From Candidatus Gastranaerophilales bacterium (GTDB taxonomy: Bacteria; Cyanobacteriota; Vampirovibrionia; Gastranaerophilales; Gastranaerophilaceae), in the NCBI GenBank assembly GCA_944326605.1, contig CALVEM010000008.1, forward strand, positions 1-64,000: a stretch of 64,000 nt of DNA. Reading direction: 5' to 3'. The translations under genes and the position numbers were made by a program. Under the pieces are notes generated by a model. The model was not told where the DNA came from. It saw nothing but the letters and a program-made list of their open reading frames with translations, and ran no database searches. How positions within the stretch are numbered: position 1 is the first letter of the stretch; each line of letters opens with the position of its first letter. Below, piece by piece: positions 26,057 to 34,845 of the stretch.

Positions 26057-26146
26057 TTACCATGGATAATCATCAGAAATTTTCCAACCGTCCTTAACTA
26101 TTTTTGCAAAACAAGCCTCAACGCTGCCTGTTTTACCGCAAGCTCT
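26057..26146 (-). pseudogene. 3' relic of a prepilin gene
   Basis: The minus strand reads RACGKTGSVEACFAKIVKDG followed by WKISDDYPW and a stop codon. This matches the C-terminal pattern of the prepilins here (KIIEDGWQMTY, KIMDDGWQMNY). An in-frame TAA lies directly upstream and no pilin body remains. It is a deletion remnant next to repeat DNA. Too short to date, but the shared 'KI..DGW' end is specific. Confidence 0.55.
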
Positions 26147-26342
26147 TATTTATAGCATTCTAGGACAGACATGAATTATTCGATAGGACTACATACGCAG
26201 CACCCTCTCCAGCAGTTGTATGTTCAAATTGTTCACACAACTCCTCTCTCTCCCCCTAAGCTCTCTGTTAATTCCGATAATCTTTTTATTTAAACTTTAA
26301 TTCCTTTGTACATGGTTATTTTAGCATATATTTTTAATCATT
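26147..26342. other. Intergenic spacer with C/T-rich repeat fragment
   Basis: Holds a C/T-rich stretch (CTCCTCTCTCTCCCCC near 26240) of the type seen in other spacers here and in the MITEs. No gene. Confidence 0.4.
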
Positions 26343-27429
26343 TCAATTGTTCATTCTTAAATATGCTTCTATAAATCCATCCAGATCACCATCCATAACA
26401 GCTTCCACATTACCTGACTCATATCCGGTTCTGTGATCTTTAACCATCTTATAAGGATGGAAAACATAAGATCTTATTTGTGAACCGAAATTAATATCAG
26501 CACTCTCACCCTTTAACTGTGCAAGTTTTTTCTCATGTTCTTCCTGACGAATTGCAAGAAGTTTCGAAGCAAGAATTTGCATTGCATTTTCCTTATTTTG
26601 AAGCTGGGAACGCTCCTGTTGGCATTTTACAACAATACCAGTCGGTTTATGTAAAATTCTTACGGCAGTTTCCACTTTATTAACATTTTGACCGCCTGCT
26701 CCGCCTGAACGCATCGTATCAATTTCCAATTCTTCAGGAGGGATTGTTATTGTTTTTTCAAAATCTTCAATAATAGGTGTAACTTCTACCGAAGCAAAAC
26801 TGGTCTGCCTTTTACCGTTTGCATTAAAAGGTGAAATTCTTACAAGCCTGTGAACTCCCTTTTCTGCCTTTGCATAACCAAAAGCATATTTACCGGTAAT
26901 TTTTATTGTAGCAGATTTTATACCGGCTTCTTCACCGTCAAGTTTGTCCAGAAGTTCAACCTTCCAGTCCTTATTTTCTGCCCATCTTGTGTACATTCTA
27001 AGAAGCAAACTTGCCCAATCCTGTGCATCCGTGCCTCCGGCTCCAGCATTTATTGTTAATATTGCATCAGCTTCATCATACTCTCCGCCAAGCATCTGTT
27101 TGACCTCAAAAGTATCACACGCCCGCTCCATAGATTTTAATTTTTCCGCACTTTCGTTTATTAGTTCTTCATCGCCTATATCAAGTGCGACTTGAGCATC
27201 TTCCAAAACACTCTGCCATTTATCTAAAAATTCAAGATTATCTTTTATAGAGCGGCTTTTTGCACCTAAATCAGAAGCTTTCTTTTGATCTGCCCATACA
27301 TCAGGTTTTTGAAGTTCTGCTTCCAGTTTATTCAATTCATCTGACAGCTTATCTCTGTCAAAGACACTCCTTAATTTTGTTAAAACGGGAATTTAAATTA
27401 TTTATTTGCTGTTTTATTTCTGTATCCAT
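26343..27429 (-). CDS. prfB: Peptide chain release factor 2, with programmed +1 frameshift
   Basis: The RF2 gene. Translation starts at the ATG at 27429, reads 23 codons to CTT TGA C, and must shift +1 to continue for 338 codons, giving about 361 aa. The downstream frame holds the GGQ motif ([13 protein letters not shown]) and RF2 features. RF2 recognises UGA and UAA. An internal start at 27335 is an artefact of ignoring the frameshift. Confidence 0.95.
27357..27371 (-). promoter_or_regulatory. prfB autoregulatory +1 frameshift site
   Basis: On the minus strand AGGAG, three bases, CTT TGA C. The internal Shine-Dalgarno and the slow UGA codon promote slippage of the ribosome on CUU. High RF2 terminates early at the UGA; low RF2 allows the shift. 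This is the classic RF2 feedback loop. Confidence 0.95.
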
Positions 27430-27516
27430 AAAAAAATTGTACTATAAAAATATAAAACATTCTTGCATTCAGCAAAAAAACTGCTATAATAAATAAATAA
27501 CACGGAGAGAGATAAA

Positions 27517-28299
27517 ATGGCGGGAATATTTGATAGTTACAAAAAAATTTATGAAAATAAAAAAATCCATATATGGCTGTTCATTATTGCATTATTATGG
27601 ACAGTAAGTTCTTTTATGTTTGATATTGCAACAGGACGACCTAACAATCCCGGACAAAATATTTTTGATATTTTATTCGGAATTTTTACAGGAGTATACA
27701 GTTTACAATTTTTGCATAACGCAATACATAATATAAACGGCGGAGTGCTTCCTTCATTTAAAGAAATTAAAGGCAAAACATTTGTAGATATGATTAAACT
27801 TGATATAGTATGGTTTTTCTATGCAATTATTATAATAATGACTTCTGTTGTATTGTACTTTACTCTAATACATACAATAATTTTTCCAATTGCAATAATT
27901 TCTTTAACAGTCCTTGCGGCAATGTTTGTTTATTATATCTATATTGCTTATGCAGAAAATATGGAAACAAAGGGACTTTTTAACATAGTTTTATTATTCC
28001 GTTTTATTAAACCTGCATTTAAAGATACATTAATCAAAGTCTGTATTTTTATTCTTGCAACTCTGCTTGCGGTTCTTATTTGTATATTAATATATGCAGC
28101 AGCTGCTATTACCGGTCTCGATACTATCGGACATGTTGCTGCTGACTACTATGTACTTGATTTTATTATATTTATCATAGCGGCATACTTTATGGTTGTT
28201 ACATGGTATTTTGCATATCCGTATTCTCTTATTGATACGTATATAGAAAAAATCAGACCGCTGTTAAGAAAGGAAGAAAATAATGGCGAAAATGTGTGA
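27517..28299 (+). CDS. DUF4013-like membrane protein, first of three paralogs
   Basis: 260 aa, six or so membrane helices. A conserved loop (AENMETKGLFNIVLLFRFIK) recurs in the third paralog (ENFNAKGLFNIILPFKFIAP). The segment INGGVLPSFKEIKG near residue 80 resembles the 'GGxLPEW' of DUF4013 proteins; that family call is tentative. A GGAGAGAG ribosome-binding site precedes the ATG. It overlaps the next gene by 17 bases. Confidence 0.75.
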   Translation: MAGIFDSYKKIYENKKIHIWLFIIALLWTVSSFMFDIATGRPNNPGQNIFDILFGIFTGVYSLQFLHNAIHNINGGVLPSFKEIKGKTFVDMIKLDIVWFFYAIIIIMTSVVLYFTLIHTIIFPIAIISLTVLAAMFVYYIYIAYAENMETKGLFNIVLLFRFIKPAFKDTLIKVCIFILATLLAVLICILIYAAAAITGLDTIGHVAADYYVLDFIIFIIAAYFMVVTWYFAYPYSLIDTYIEKIRPLLRKEENNGENV

Positions 28300-29020
28300 A
28301 GGATTTGTTAATCTATTTTCAAGCAAAGACGCTTTTTCAAGACAGCTTACATTATTTTCAATTTGCGGAATGATCGGATTATTACAAGGATATATTGCAT
28401 TAGGAGAGACTGATGTTATATGGAAATGGACTCTTGCTGTTGTCTCAATTCTGTATACTCTGTTTCTTACAGGATATGAAATACTTTTTATGAAAGAGCG
28501 AGAAATTCCGGATGTAGACTTGCGTTCAATAAAACTTATAAAAAACAAAATTCCGTTTATTGTTTTTCTCGTATGTATTCCTCTTTCAATTGTGTCGCTT
28601 TTTGCCCCGCATTATCAACATATTGCTTTTTGTATTGAAGCAGTGCTTGCTGTTCCTTTAACAATGCTGCAGGCAGGATTTTCTTATAATTTCGATGACA
28701 AAGACTGGAAAATATTGTTTGGAAATTTTAAAATCTCCGACTACATTTTACTGTTCATAAAAAGGATATGGATTATTATTCTTGCCTATGCAACAACTTA
28801 CACTGCAATTTTCTGCGTATTTTTTGTTATCGGCTTTATTATGGCATTCATGTACAAAGGAGATTTAACGTCAATGGGACTTATAATCACATCAAAAGGA
28901 TATGCAATAAAAGCTATTGCAACATATATGACAGGTGTCTTAATGGTCTACACACTAACAATAGCAACACTAATTTGGGATTATGAATTAATCAAAACTT
29001 ATGAAAGAGAGGGTAAATGA
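28283..29020 (+). CDS. DUF4013-like membrane protein, second paralog
   Basis: 245 aa, about six membrane helices. It has the same length and topology as its neighbours, with a matching loop (FMKEREIPDVDLRSIK) where the first has GGVLPSFKEIK, but it lacks the NIxLxFKFI motif. AGGAAG precedes the ATG inside the previous gene. It overlaps the next gene by four bases, so the three are translated as one unit. Confidence 0.72.
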   Translation: MAKMCEGFVNLFSSKDAFSRQLTLFSICGMIGLLQGYIALGETDVIWKWTLAVVSILYTLFLTGYEILFMKEREIPDVDLRSIKLIKNKIPFIVFLVCIPLSIVSLFAPHYQHIAFCIEAVLAVPLTMLQAGFSYNFDDKDWKILFGNFKISDYILLFIKRIWIIILAYATTYTAIFCVFFVIGFIMAFMYKGDLTSMGLIITSKGYAIKAIATYMTGVLMVYTLTIATLIWDYELIKTYEREGK

Positions 29021-29781
29021 ACGCTATTAAACTTATCACAGATGGTTACAGAAAAATTTTCTCAGGTCCTAATGCTCTGCTAAAAAATATTTCTTTATTT
29101 GCTTTAACGGGTCTGCTGACTGCAATTTCACTTTATTTTGAAAGTTTTAAAGCCGTAAAAAATCTGCCAACTGATATAAATTTTTCTGCATTTTTTGCAG
29201 CTTCTGCAGGGCTAATTATTTTGGCAGTTTATATTGGAGGTTATACTTACAAATTTATGCATAAAGCATTTTTTGAAACCGAAGAAGAACTGCTGCCGGA
29301 TTTTAACCTAGAGCCAATCGGGTTATTTTTAAAAGCATTACCGCTTATTATTGTATGGCTCATATATTTAATCATTATGATCGGCATAGTCGCTGTTGGT
29401 ATGGCAATATCTATGTTTATAGGAATTGTACTCGGAATATTATTTTTGTGTATGGCAACGTTCCTGTCATTTATATTTGTAGCATATTGCGAAAACTTTA
29501 ATGCAAAAGGGCTATTTAACATTATACTGCCATTTAAATTTATTGCACCGACAATCGGAATGGTTGCTATATTAGGAATATTATTTATACCTGTTGGAAT
29601 ATTGTCGATGGTTCCAAGTGTTCTTGCCGGTCTGATTTTAGGAATTATAGGATATGCTGATACTAATATTCCTGCATATGTAGGCGGGCTGCTCGGCGGA
29701 TATTTCGGATTACTTGCGCAGTTTGTATGGTATTATTGCCTTGTACAGGTATACAAAGAAAGACTTAGACCTATGATGTAG
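29017..29781 (+). CDS. DUF4013-like membrane protein, third paralog
   Basis: 254 aa, six or seven membrane helices, very Gly/Ile/Leu rich in the last third (GLILGIIGYADTN). It shares the ENFNAKGLFNI loop with the first paralog. A terminator follows directly. The three may form a heteromeric membrane complex; that is inference from overlap and paralogy. Confidence 0.74.
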   Translation: MNAIKLITDGYRKIFSGPNALLKNISLFALTGLLTAISLYFESFKAVKNLPTDINFSAFFAASAGLIILAVYIGGYTYKFMHKAFFETEEELLPDFNLEPIGLFLKALPLIIVWLIYLIIMIGIVAVGMAISMFIGIVLGILFLCMATFLSFIFVAYCENFNAKGLFNIILPFKFIAPTIGMVAILGILFIPVGILSMVPSVLAGLILGIIGYADTNIPAYVGGLLGGYFGLLAQFVWYYCLVQVYKERLRPMM

Positions 29782-29782
29782 A

Positions 29783-29812
29783 AAGAAGCGCCTTTTTAAT
29801 AGGCGCTTCTTC
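29783..29812. terminator. Bidirectional terminator between convergent genes
   Basis: Stem GAAGCGCCT / AGGCGCTTC with an A/T loop, flanked by AAA and TCTTT. It separates the membrane-protein triad from the convergent 5'-nucleotidase-like gene. Confidence 0.8.
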
Positions 29813-29813
29813 T

Positions 29814-31355
29814 TTAATTAATGATTTTTATTCTTCCGTCATCTTTTATTTCAACAGGCTCAGTATGTTTTTTAAAGTAATCTTCAATACATTTTGTTAT
29901 ATCAAAATCGTATTTTATTGCGTTGTCATAATTTTTCAGCATTGTAAAGCCGTCGTGTCCCTGACAATAATAATCTGTTAACGCTGTTTTATAAAATTTA
30001 TCAGTTCTGGGATTGTTTATGTCAATAGGAATTTCTGTCCCATCTTTATTTACAAAGGAAGCACTTTTTAATTGTCCGTCTTTTGATATTGTATATTTTA
30101 AGCCTGAGACATGAACTATACCCGGTTTGTTATTGGTATTTACGAGCGATCTTGCGGAAACTTTAAGTGCATCAACAATCTGTTTTTCAGAATAGTCTGT
30201 CACAACTATTTTGTTTTTAAACGGAGAAATATCTTCAAGCCATCTGGTATCCAGATTTCCGGCTTCGAAATATCCGCGAATTGTTGCTGAACCGAAAAGT
30301 GCAATGTCCGTTCCAAGCTCTTCTCTCATACAATCACACATAAAGTTAGCATGACCGCTCGGTTCAATCGAATCATTAATCAAAGGCGGCGGAGCTGATT
30401 TTATTTGTCCGACAACCCGTGGTTTTCCAACGATCTGTTCAAACACATGCCGTGCAGGTACATTACGTTTAAATCCGCGTGTACTTGTAACATTATTTTG
30501 AATTTTAGTTAAAATACCTTTAGGATTAAATTCAACATTCAGCACCCCAAAATACCTTCCGTCACGACCGGCTTGAGTTATAACGACAGGTTCTCCGGAT
30601 TTTGAATAAAATAAATTATATTCAGGCTTGACATCTTCCACAAGGTTGTGAGAGTGCCCGCCGAGAATTATATCTATACCGTCAGTTTCCCTTGCAATTT
30701 TCTGATCATAACCGAAACCGACATGGGATAAAAGAATTATTTTATTCACACCTTGCTTTTTCAAATTATCAACTTCTGTCTGAACGTCTTTTATTGTATT
30801 TTCAATTCCGTCTACATTCAACTCTTGAAAAATTTTACCGTATTTTATTCTGGAGAACAGGTCAACGGGACTTATTCCTATTACGCCGTATTTATGACCA
30901 TTAATTTCCTGGATGTAAGATTTTTCGATTTTTTTATAAAGCGGATTGTCCGGTTTTATATTAATATTACAGGCAAGCATTTTGTAACCCATATGCGGAA
31001 TAAGTTCTGATATATGATCTGTCATATCAAATTCGTGGTTACCCATGGCAGAAGCCATAATACCCATTATATTCTGTGCTTCAACCATAACTTTATTTGC
31101 TTCAACAGGCTCCCCAAGCTGAATATCACCTGACGAAAACTTTAATTTATCTGTCGGCTGCGAATGTTCAAAATGATCAAAAGCGCGAGATGCTGTAATT
31201 GTCCTCTCTATATTTATTGATTTCCCGTGGAAGTCGTTTATATAAAAAATGCTTGTCCTAACCTGCTGATTAGCTTCTGTTTTACCGTCTGGCAATTTAT
31301 TTTGAATTGCCTTAAATAGTAAATTAGTCTGTAAAGCATTCACGGGCGTTATCAT
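29814..31355 (-). CDS. 5'-nucleotidase / 2',3'-cyclic phosphodiesterase family protein
   Basis: A 513-aa protein. A calcineurin-like metallophosphatase domain (INDFHGK, SSGDIQLGE, MGNHEFDM, LLSHVGFG, GGHSHN) is followed by a 5_nucleotid_C substrate domain. Family members are usually exported, but no signal peptide is visible; the N-terminus has NLLFKAIQNK, a version of the local FxG/A motif. AGGGA lies before the ATG. Intracellular or non-classical location is unresolved. Confidence 0.88.
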   Translation of the reverse strand: MITPVNALQTNLLFKAIQNKLPDGKTEANQQVRTSIFYINDFHGKSINIERTITASRAFDHFEHSQPTDKLKFSSGDIQLGEPVEANKVMVEAQNIMGIMASAMGNHEFDMTDHISELIPHMGYKMLACNINIKPDNPLYKKIEKSYIQEINGHKYGVIGISPVDLFSRIKYGKIFQELNVDGIENTIKDVQTEVDNLKKQGVNKIILLSHVGFGYDQKIARETDGIDIILGGHSHNLVEDVKPEYNLFYSKSGEPVVITQAGRDGRYFGVLNVEFNPKGILTKIQNNVTSTRGFKRNVPARHVFEQIVGKPRVVGQIKSAPPPLINDSIEPSGHANFMCDCMREELGTDIALFGSATIRGYFEAGNLDTRWLEDISPFKNKIVVTDYSEKQIVDALKVSARSLVNTNNKPGIVHVSGLKYTISKDGQLKSASFVNKDGTEIPIDINNPRTDKFYKTALTDYYCQGHDGFTMLKNYDNAIKYDFDITKCIEDYFKKHTEPVEIKDDGRIKIIN

Positions 31356-31432
31356 TTATAAGGTTCCCTTATATTTTAAACACCCTGAAAATTTTTTTTG
31401 CTATAAAAAAAATAAATGCTTTACAAAAATTA

Positions 31433-31669
31433 TTATTCAAATTCCATTGTTTGAATTTGCCAGTGTTTTGAAAGCTCAAGTTTCAAAAGATCTGCATCTC
31501 CGTCAACTTCTAAAAGAACAATACCTCTGTTAAGACAAACTTGTTCTTTTGAGGGGTGAAGTCCTATTCTTGTTCTGATTTCGCATCCGAAATTAGTAAC
31601 TATTTTTTGAAATTCAAGAGCGGTTTCAAGCCTGTTTTCTAATGCTACTCCGATTATAGTTGTTGTCAT
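31433..31669 (-). CDS. TM1266/ACT-like small regulator (iron-only hydrogenase system regulator-like)
   Basis: A 78-aa single alpha/beta domain: IGVALENRLETALEFQKIV, then RIGLHPSKEQVCLNRGIVLL. Spacing and the 'RIG(I/L)' core match the TM1266 family often linked with [FeFe] hydrogenase assembly genes; no hydrogenase gene is in this window. The ATG at 31669 has a good ribosome-binding site (AAGGAG). MITE copy A begins 19 bases upstream of the ATG, so promoter sequences may come from the element. Confidence 0.72.
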   Translation of the reverse strand: MTTTIIGVALENRLETALEFQKIVTNFGCEIRTRIGLHPSKEQVCLNRGIVLLEVDGDADLLKLELSKHWQIQTMEFE

Positions 31670-31687
31670 ATATTCTCCTTCTTTTTG

Positions 31688-32222
31688 CATAAGATATGTT
31701 ATAGGTATATTTTCCTCTCTTGAGAGAGGAAAATATACGCAAACAGAGGATAAGAAGATAAGAGGGCAAGCTATTTATGGTGCGCGAAGCGCACGAAAAA
31801 ATTATCCTCTCTCCCCATTGGGGAGAGAGTTAGAGAGAGGGGCTTTTAATAATTACTGCTTAACGAAACAATAACAAAACGAGTGCTGTTTGAGCGGTAA
31901 AATCAGATCCTGAAACGAGTTCAGGATGACAAATATATAGCGAGTTCACTCGTTTCAGGTTGAGTTTAGCAGTAATTAAATAATCAGCGTGTTTCTCTTT
32001 CTTTGCTTAATTTCTTTCTACTCTTACATTGTCGGCATTAAACGGGTCTGCCGGCAATGCGCTTTGCATCGCAACAAAACGGATTGTGAGCTGAGGCTGG
32101 AGTGGCGGATGCGTTGAGCATTCGACACGCAATGCCGTTAATCGCGAGCAACCAAGTAAGAAAGAAATTAAGTGCGGGGTCTGGGGATGCATAATCCCCA
32201 CGTACCAATAACATATCTTATG
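31688..32222. mobile_element. MITE-like element, copy A
   Basis: 535 bp bounded by inverted repeats CATAAGATATGTTAT (31688-31702) and ATAACATATCTTATG (32208-32222), each itself partly palindromic. The same sequence, inverted and about 30 bp longer, lies at 57674-58240. No transposase or credible ORF inside. Within it are hairpins (GTATATTTTCCTCTC with its inverse), a CCTGAAACGAGTTCAGG palindrome (31906-31930) and a nested pair AATTACTGCT / AGCAGTAATT (31851-31977). It is higher in GC than the flanks. Mobilised in trans, if at all. Confidence 0.8.
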
Positions 32223-32261
32223 TCAATGTACACACAAAAATAATAAAAATTTATAAAAAAA

Positions 32262-32285
32262 ATAACACCCGCAATCGGGTGTTAC
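32262..32285. terminator. Terminator
   Basis: Stem TAACACCCG / CGGGTGTTA with loop CAAT; on the minus strand a T-rich run follows. It ends the minus-strand transcript of the 32.3 kb gene. Confidence 0.75.
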
Positions 32286-32307
32286 CTTTTATTAATTTTG
32301 ATGAGTA

Positions 32308-32622
32308 TTAATTATTTTCCAGCTCATCCATAGCTTGAAGCTGTTTTTTCTTGTAATTGTGAATTACCGCATCTACAAGAAGCTCATAAGATTTCATATT
32401 CTCGATATTCGGAAATTCCTCTTTGAGTTGTTCTCTGACCATTGCTTCCAGCTTACGTTCGTCAGAACTTGATTTCAATTCGTCAACTCCGCTAATAAGC
32501 CTTACATAATCCGGAGAAGATTTATCAATATTATGATTCATGAAATTTAACCAGCGAAGTTTAGGACTAATCTGCTGTTTTAATGTTTTCACAATCTTTA
32601 AATTTTTAAATCGGTTTAGCAT
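32308..32622 (-). CDS. Hypothetical protein
   Basis: 104 aa, mostly helical and charged, ending AMDELENN. The N-terminus is basic (MLNRFKNLKIVKTLKQQ). Not recognised; no membrane segment. It lies between glyS and a terminator with 110 bases of spacer to glyS, so it may have its own promoter. Confidence 0.6.
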   Translation of the reverse strand: MLNRFKNLKIVKTLKQQISPKLRWLNFMNHNIDKSSPDYVRLISGVDELKSSSDERKLEAMVREQLKEEFPNIENMKSYELLVDAVIHNYKKKQLQAMDELENN

Positions 32623-32732
32623 TCGTTGACTCCTACCATTTATTGTTTAAAAAATTGATTACCTTCTTTGTATTATTTTAAAGTATCCTGAAAAAAATAA
32701 TTTACTTTTTTACAAAGATTGTTTACAATTCT

Positions 32733-34778
32733 TTATAATTTGCTAAAATCCGCAAGCCTGCTATACTTTGATTTTAACAAAGTCAGAAGAGCAAGCCTGT
32801 TTTCCTTAACATTTTCGTCCTTGTCCATAACAAGTACATCATTAAAGAATTTTTCAACAGACGGATTAATTTCTTCTAGCTGCTTCAGATAAGCTTCATA
32901 GTCCATGTCATCAGAAAGAGTATTAATTTGGTCTAAAAGCATAGCTTCTGCAGGCTCTCTGAAGAGATTTTTGTTAACCTGTTTTTGAGTATCTTCCTTT
33001 AATATTCTCAAAACCCTGTTTGCACTCTCAAGCATAGCCGGTGAATTTAGTTTTGAAACAGTTTCCACACGTTTTATATAATCTGTCAAATCAGTCAGCG
33101 GATTAACATTAGCAGCACAAGCTTCCAGTACATTTTTAGAATATTTTTCAGACAAGAAGATTATTAATCTCTGGATAAAAAATTCATAGATTTCATCTGT
33201 AACTTTTCCTGAAAGCCTATTTGTACAAGAACCGGCAAAATTTTTCACTTTATCTAAAACATTTTCTCCTTCACCGGAAACAGGGAGCAATAGTAAAGTT
33301 TCGTTGATTAATTTTGTTAAATCAATTTTCAAATTATTTGCAAGAATTGTTCTTATAATACCTAAAGCCGCACGGCGTACACCCAACGGATCTGATGAGC
33401 CGGTCGGTTTTTTGCCTTCTGCAAATACAGCACAGATATTATCTATTTTATCCGAAATACCGACAATCTGCCCCTCTGTAGTTTTGGCGATATCTCCGTC
33501 TGCATTGAGCGGGAAATAATGTTCTTTTATACCTTCACAAACACATTCAGGTTCTCCGGATACTCTTGCATAGTCAGCACCAATAAACCCCTGGAGTTCG
33601 GTAAATTCAAAAACAAGTTTAGTTGCAAGATCTGCTTTTGCCAGAAGTGCAGTCCTTTCTATTGTCGGATTATCTCCAGCAATGAGTTTTGAAAGCATGA
33701 CAAGCCTTTGCGCTTTGTCATACATTGTGCCCATACCTTTTTGGAAAGTCATACCTTTTAACTCTTCAACATAATTGACCAAAGGCTTTGCTGTATCCTC
33801 GTTAAAGAAAAATACTGCATCATCCAGACGTGCCTTTATTACACGCACGTTACCGGCTTTAATATTTTCAAACTCATCGCCTATGTAGTTTGTCATTGTT
33901 ATAAATTTGTTGATAAGTTTGCCGTCTTTATAAAGGGCAAAATATCTTTGATGAACAGCCATAACAGTAACAACAAGTTCTTCCGGCAATTTCAGATATT
34001 CCTCTGAAAATTCACAAACCGCGGGTACCGGATATTCTGTGATAAAAGTAACTTCTTCCAATAAATCATCTGTATAATAAGGAGTTGCACCGAGTTTTTC
34101 AGCTTCTTCTTTTGCCTTGTCTATAATTCTTTGTTTACGTTCGTCTTGATCAACAATTACACAGCAGTTGCGCATGATCTCAACATAATCATCAGGATTA
34201 TTTATATAAACATTCTGCTGGGCAAATCTATGACCGCGTGTAACGTTAGAGGATTCCTTATCAATAATTTTTATTTTCACTTCATCTCTGTCAAGAATAG
34301 AAACAATCCATCTTATAGGACGCGAGAATTTTTCTTCATTATCAGACCATCTCATAAAATGAGACCCTTGAAGTTTTAAAACAACTGAAGGCACATTTTC
34401 CTGCAAAAGTTCAACAATAGATTTGCCTTTAATAGTAACTTTTGCATGAATGTAGTCATCTTCTATATATAAATCCTCCGGAGTTAAGTTATTTTTGCGG
34501 CAAAAACCTTCACCGGCTTTCGTCAAATTTCCCTGTTCATCGTAAGCAACTTTTTTTATCGGACCTTTTACGATTTTTACTTCATCTTTGCTTTCTTTTT
34601 CAAGCCCGGAAACTATAACAGCAAGTCGTCTCGGGGTCGCATAAACTTTTACGTCTTTAAATTCAACCTTATTTGAATTTAAAAAGTTTTCAAAACCGGT
34701 TTTTAATTGCTGAATTGCAGACGGGATAAACTTATAAGGTAATTCTTCACATCCGACTTCCAATAAATATTTACTCAT
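32733..34778 (-). CDS. glyS: Glycine-tRNA ligase beta subunit
   Basis: A 681-aa protein beginning MSKYLLEVGCEELPYKFIP, the standard GlyS start. The HD-like domain and C-terminal anticodon-binding region are present (TGSSDPLGVRRAALGI, then the DALR-like end). The alpha subunit gene glyQ is not adjacent on either side. AAAGGATATAGG precedes the ATG at 34778; an in-frame start at 34829 adds non-family residues. Confidence 0.95.
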   Translation of the reverse strand: MSKYLLEVGCEELPYKFIPSAIQQLKTGFENFLNSNKVEFKDVKVYATPRRLAVIVSGLEKESKDEVKIVKGPIKKVAYDEQGNLTKAGEGFCRKNNLTPEDLYIEDDYIHAKVTIKGKSIVELLQENVPSVVLKLQGSHFMRWSDNEEKFSRPIRWIVSILDRDEVKIKIIDKESSNVTRGHRFAQQNVYINNPDDYVEIMRNCCVIVDQDERKQRIIDKAKEEAEKLGATPYYTDDLLEEVTFITEYPVPAVCEFSEEYLKLPEELVVTVMAVHQRYFALYKDGKLINKFITMTNYIGDEFENIKAGNVRVIKARLDDAVFFFNEDTAKPLVNYVEELKGMTFQKGMGTMYDKAQRLVMLSKLIAGDNPTIERTALLAKADLATKLVFEFTELQGFIGADYARVSGEPECVCEGIKEHYFPLNADGDIAKTTEGQIVGISDKIDNICAVFAEGKKPTGSSDPLGVRRAALGIIRTILANNLKIDLTKLINETLLLLPVSGEGENVLDKVKNFAGSCTNRLSGKVTDEIYEFFIQRLIIFLSEKYSKNVLEACAANVNPLTDLTDYIKRVETVSKLNSPAMLESANRVLRILKEDTQKQVNKNLFREPAEAMLLDQINTLSDDMDYEAYLKQLEEINPSVEKFFNDVLVMDKDENVKENRLALLTLLKSKYSRLADFSKL

Positions 34779-34845
34779 CCTATATCCTTTTTTGTATACT
34801 TTTGCTTTATTACAATTATAATTTGTCAAAGCTGAATGTAAAGTA

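Noticed and set aside
26850-27195. Plus-strand frames opposite prfB
   Set aside because: Shadows of the release factor gene.
32007-32201. 64-codon open frame within MITE copy A and a similar one in copy B (57695-57892)
   Set aside because: Pro/Leu/Ala-rich translation of repeat DNA; not conserved in frame between the two copies and no ribosome-binding site.
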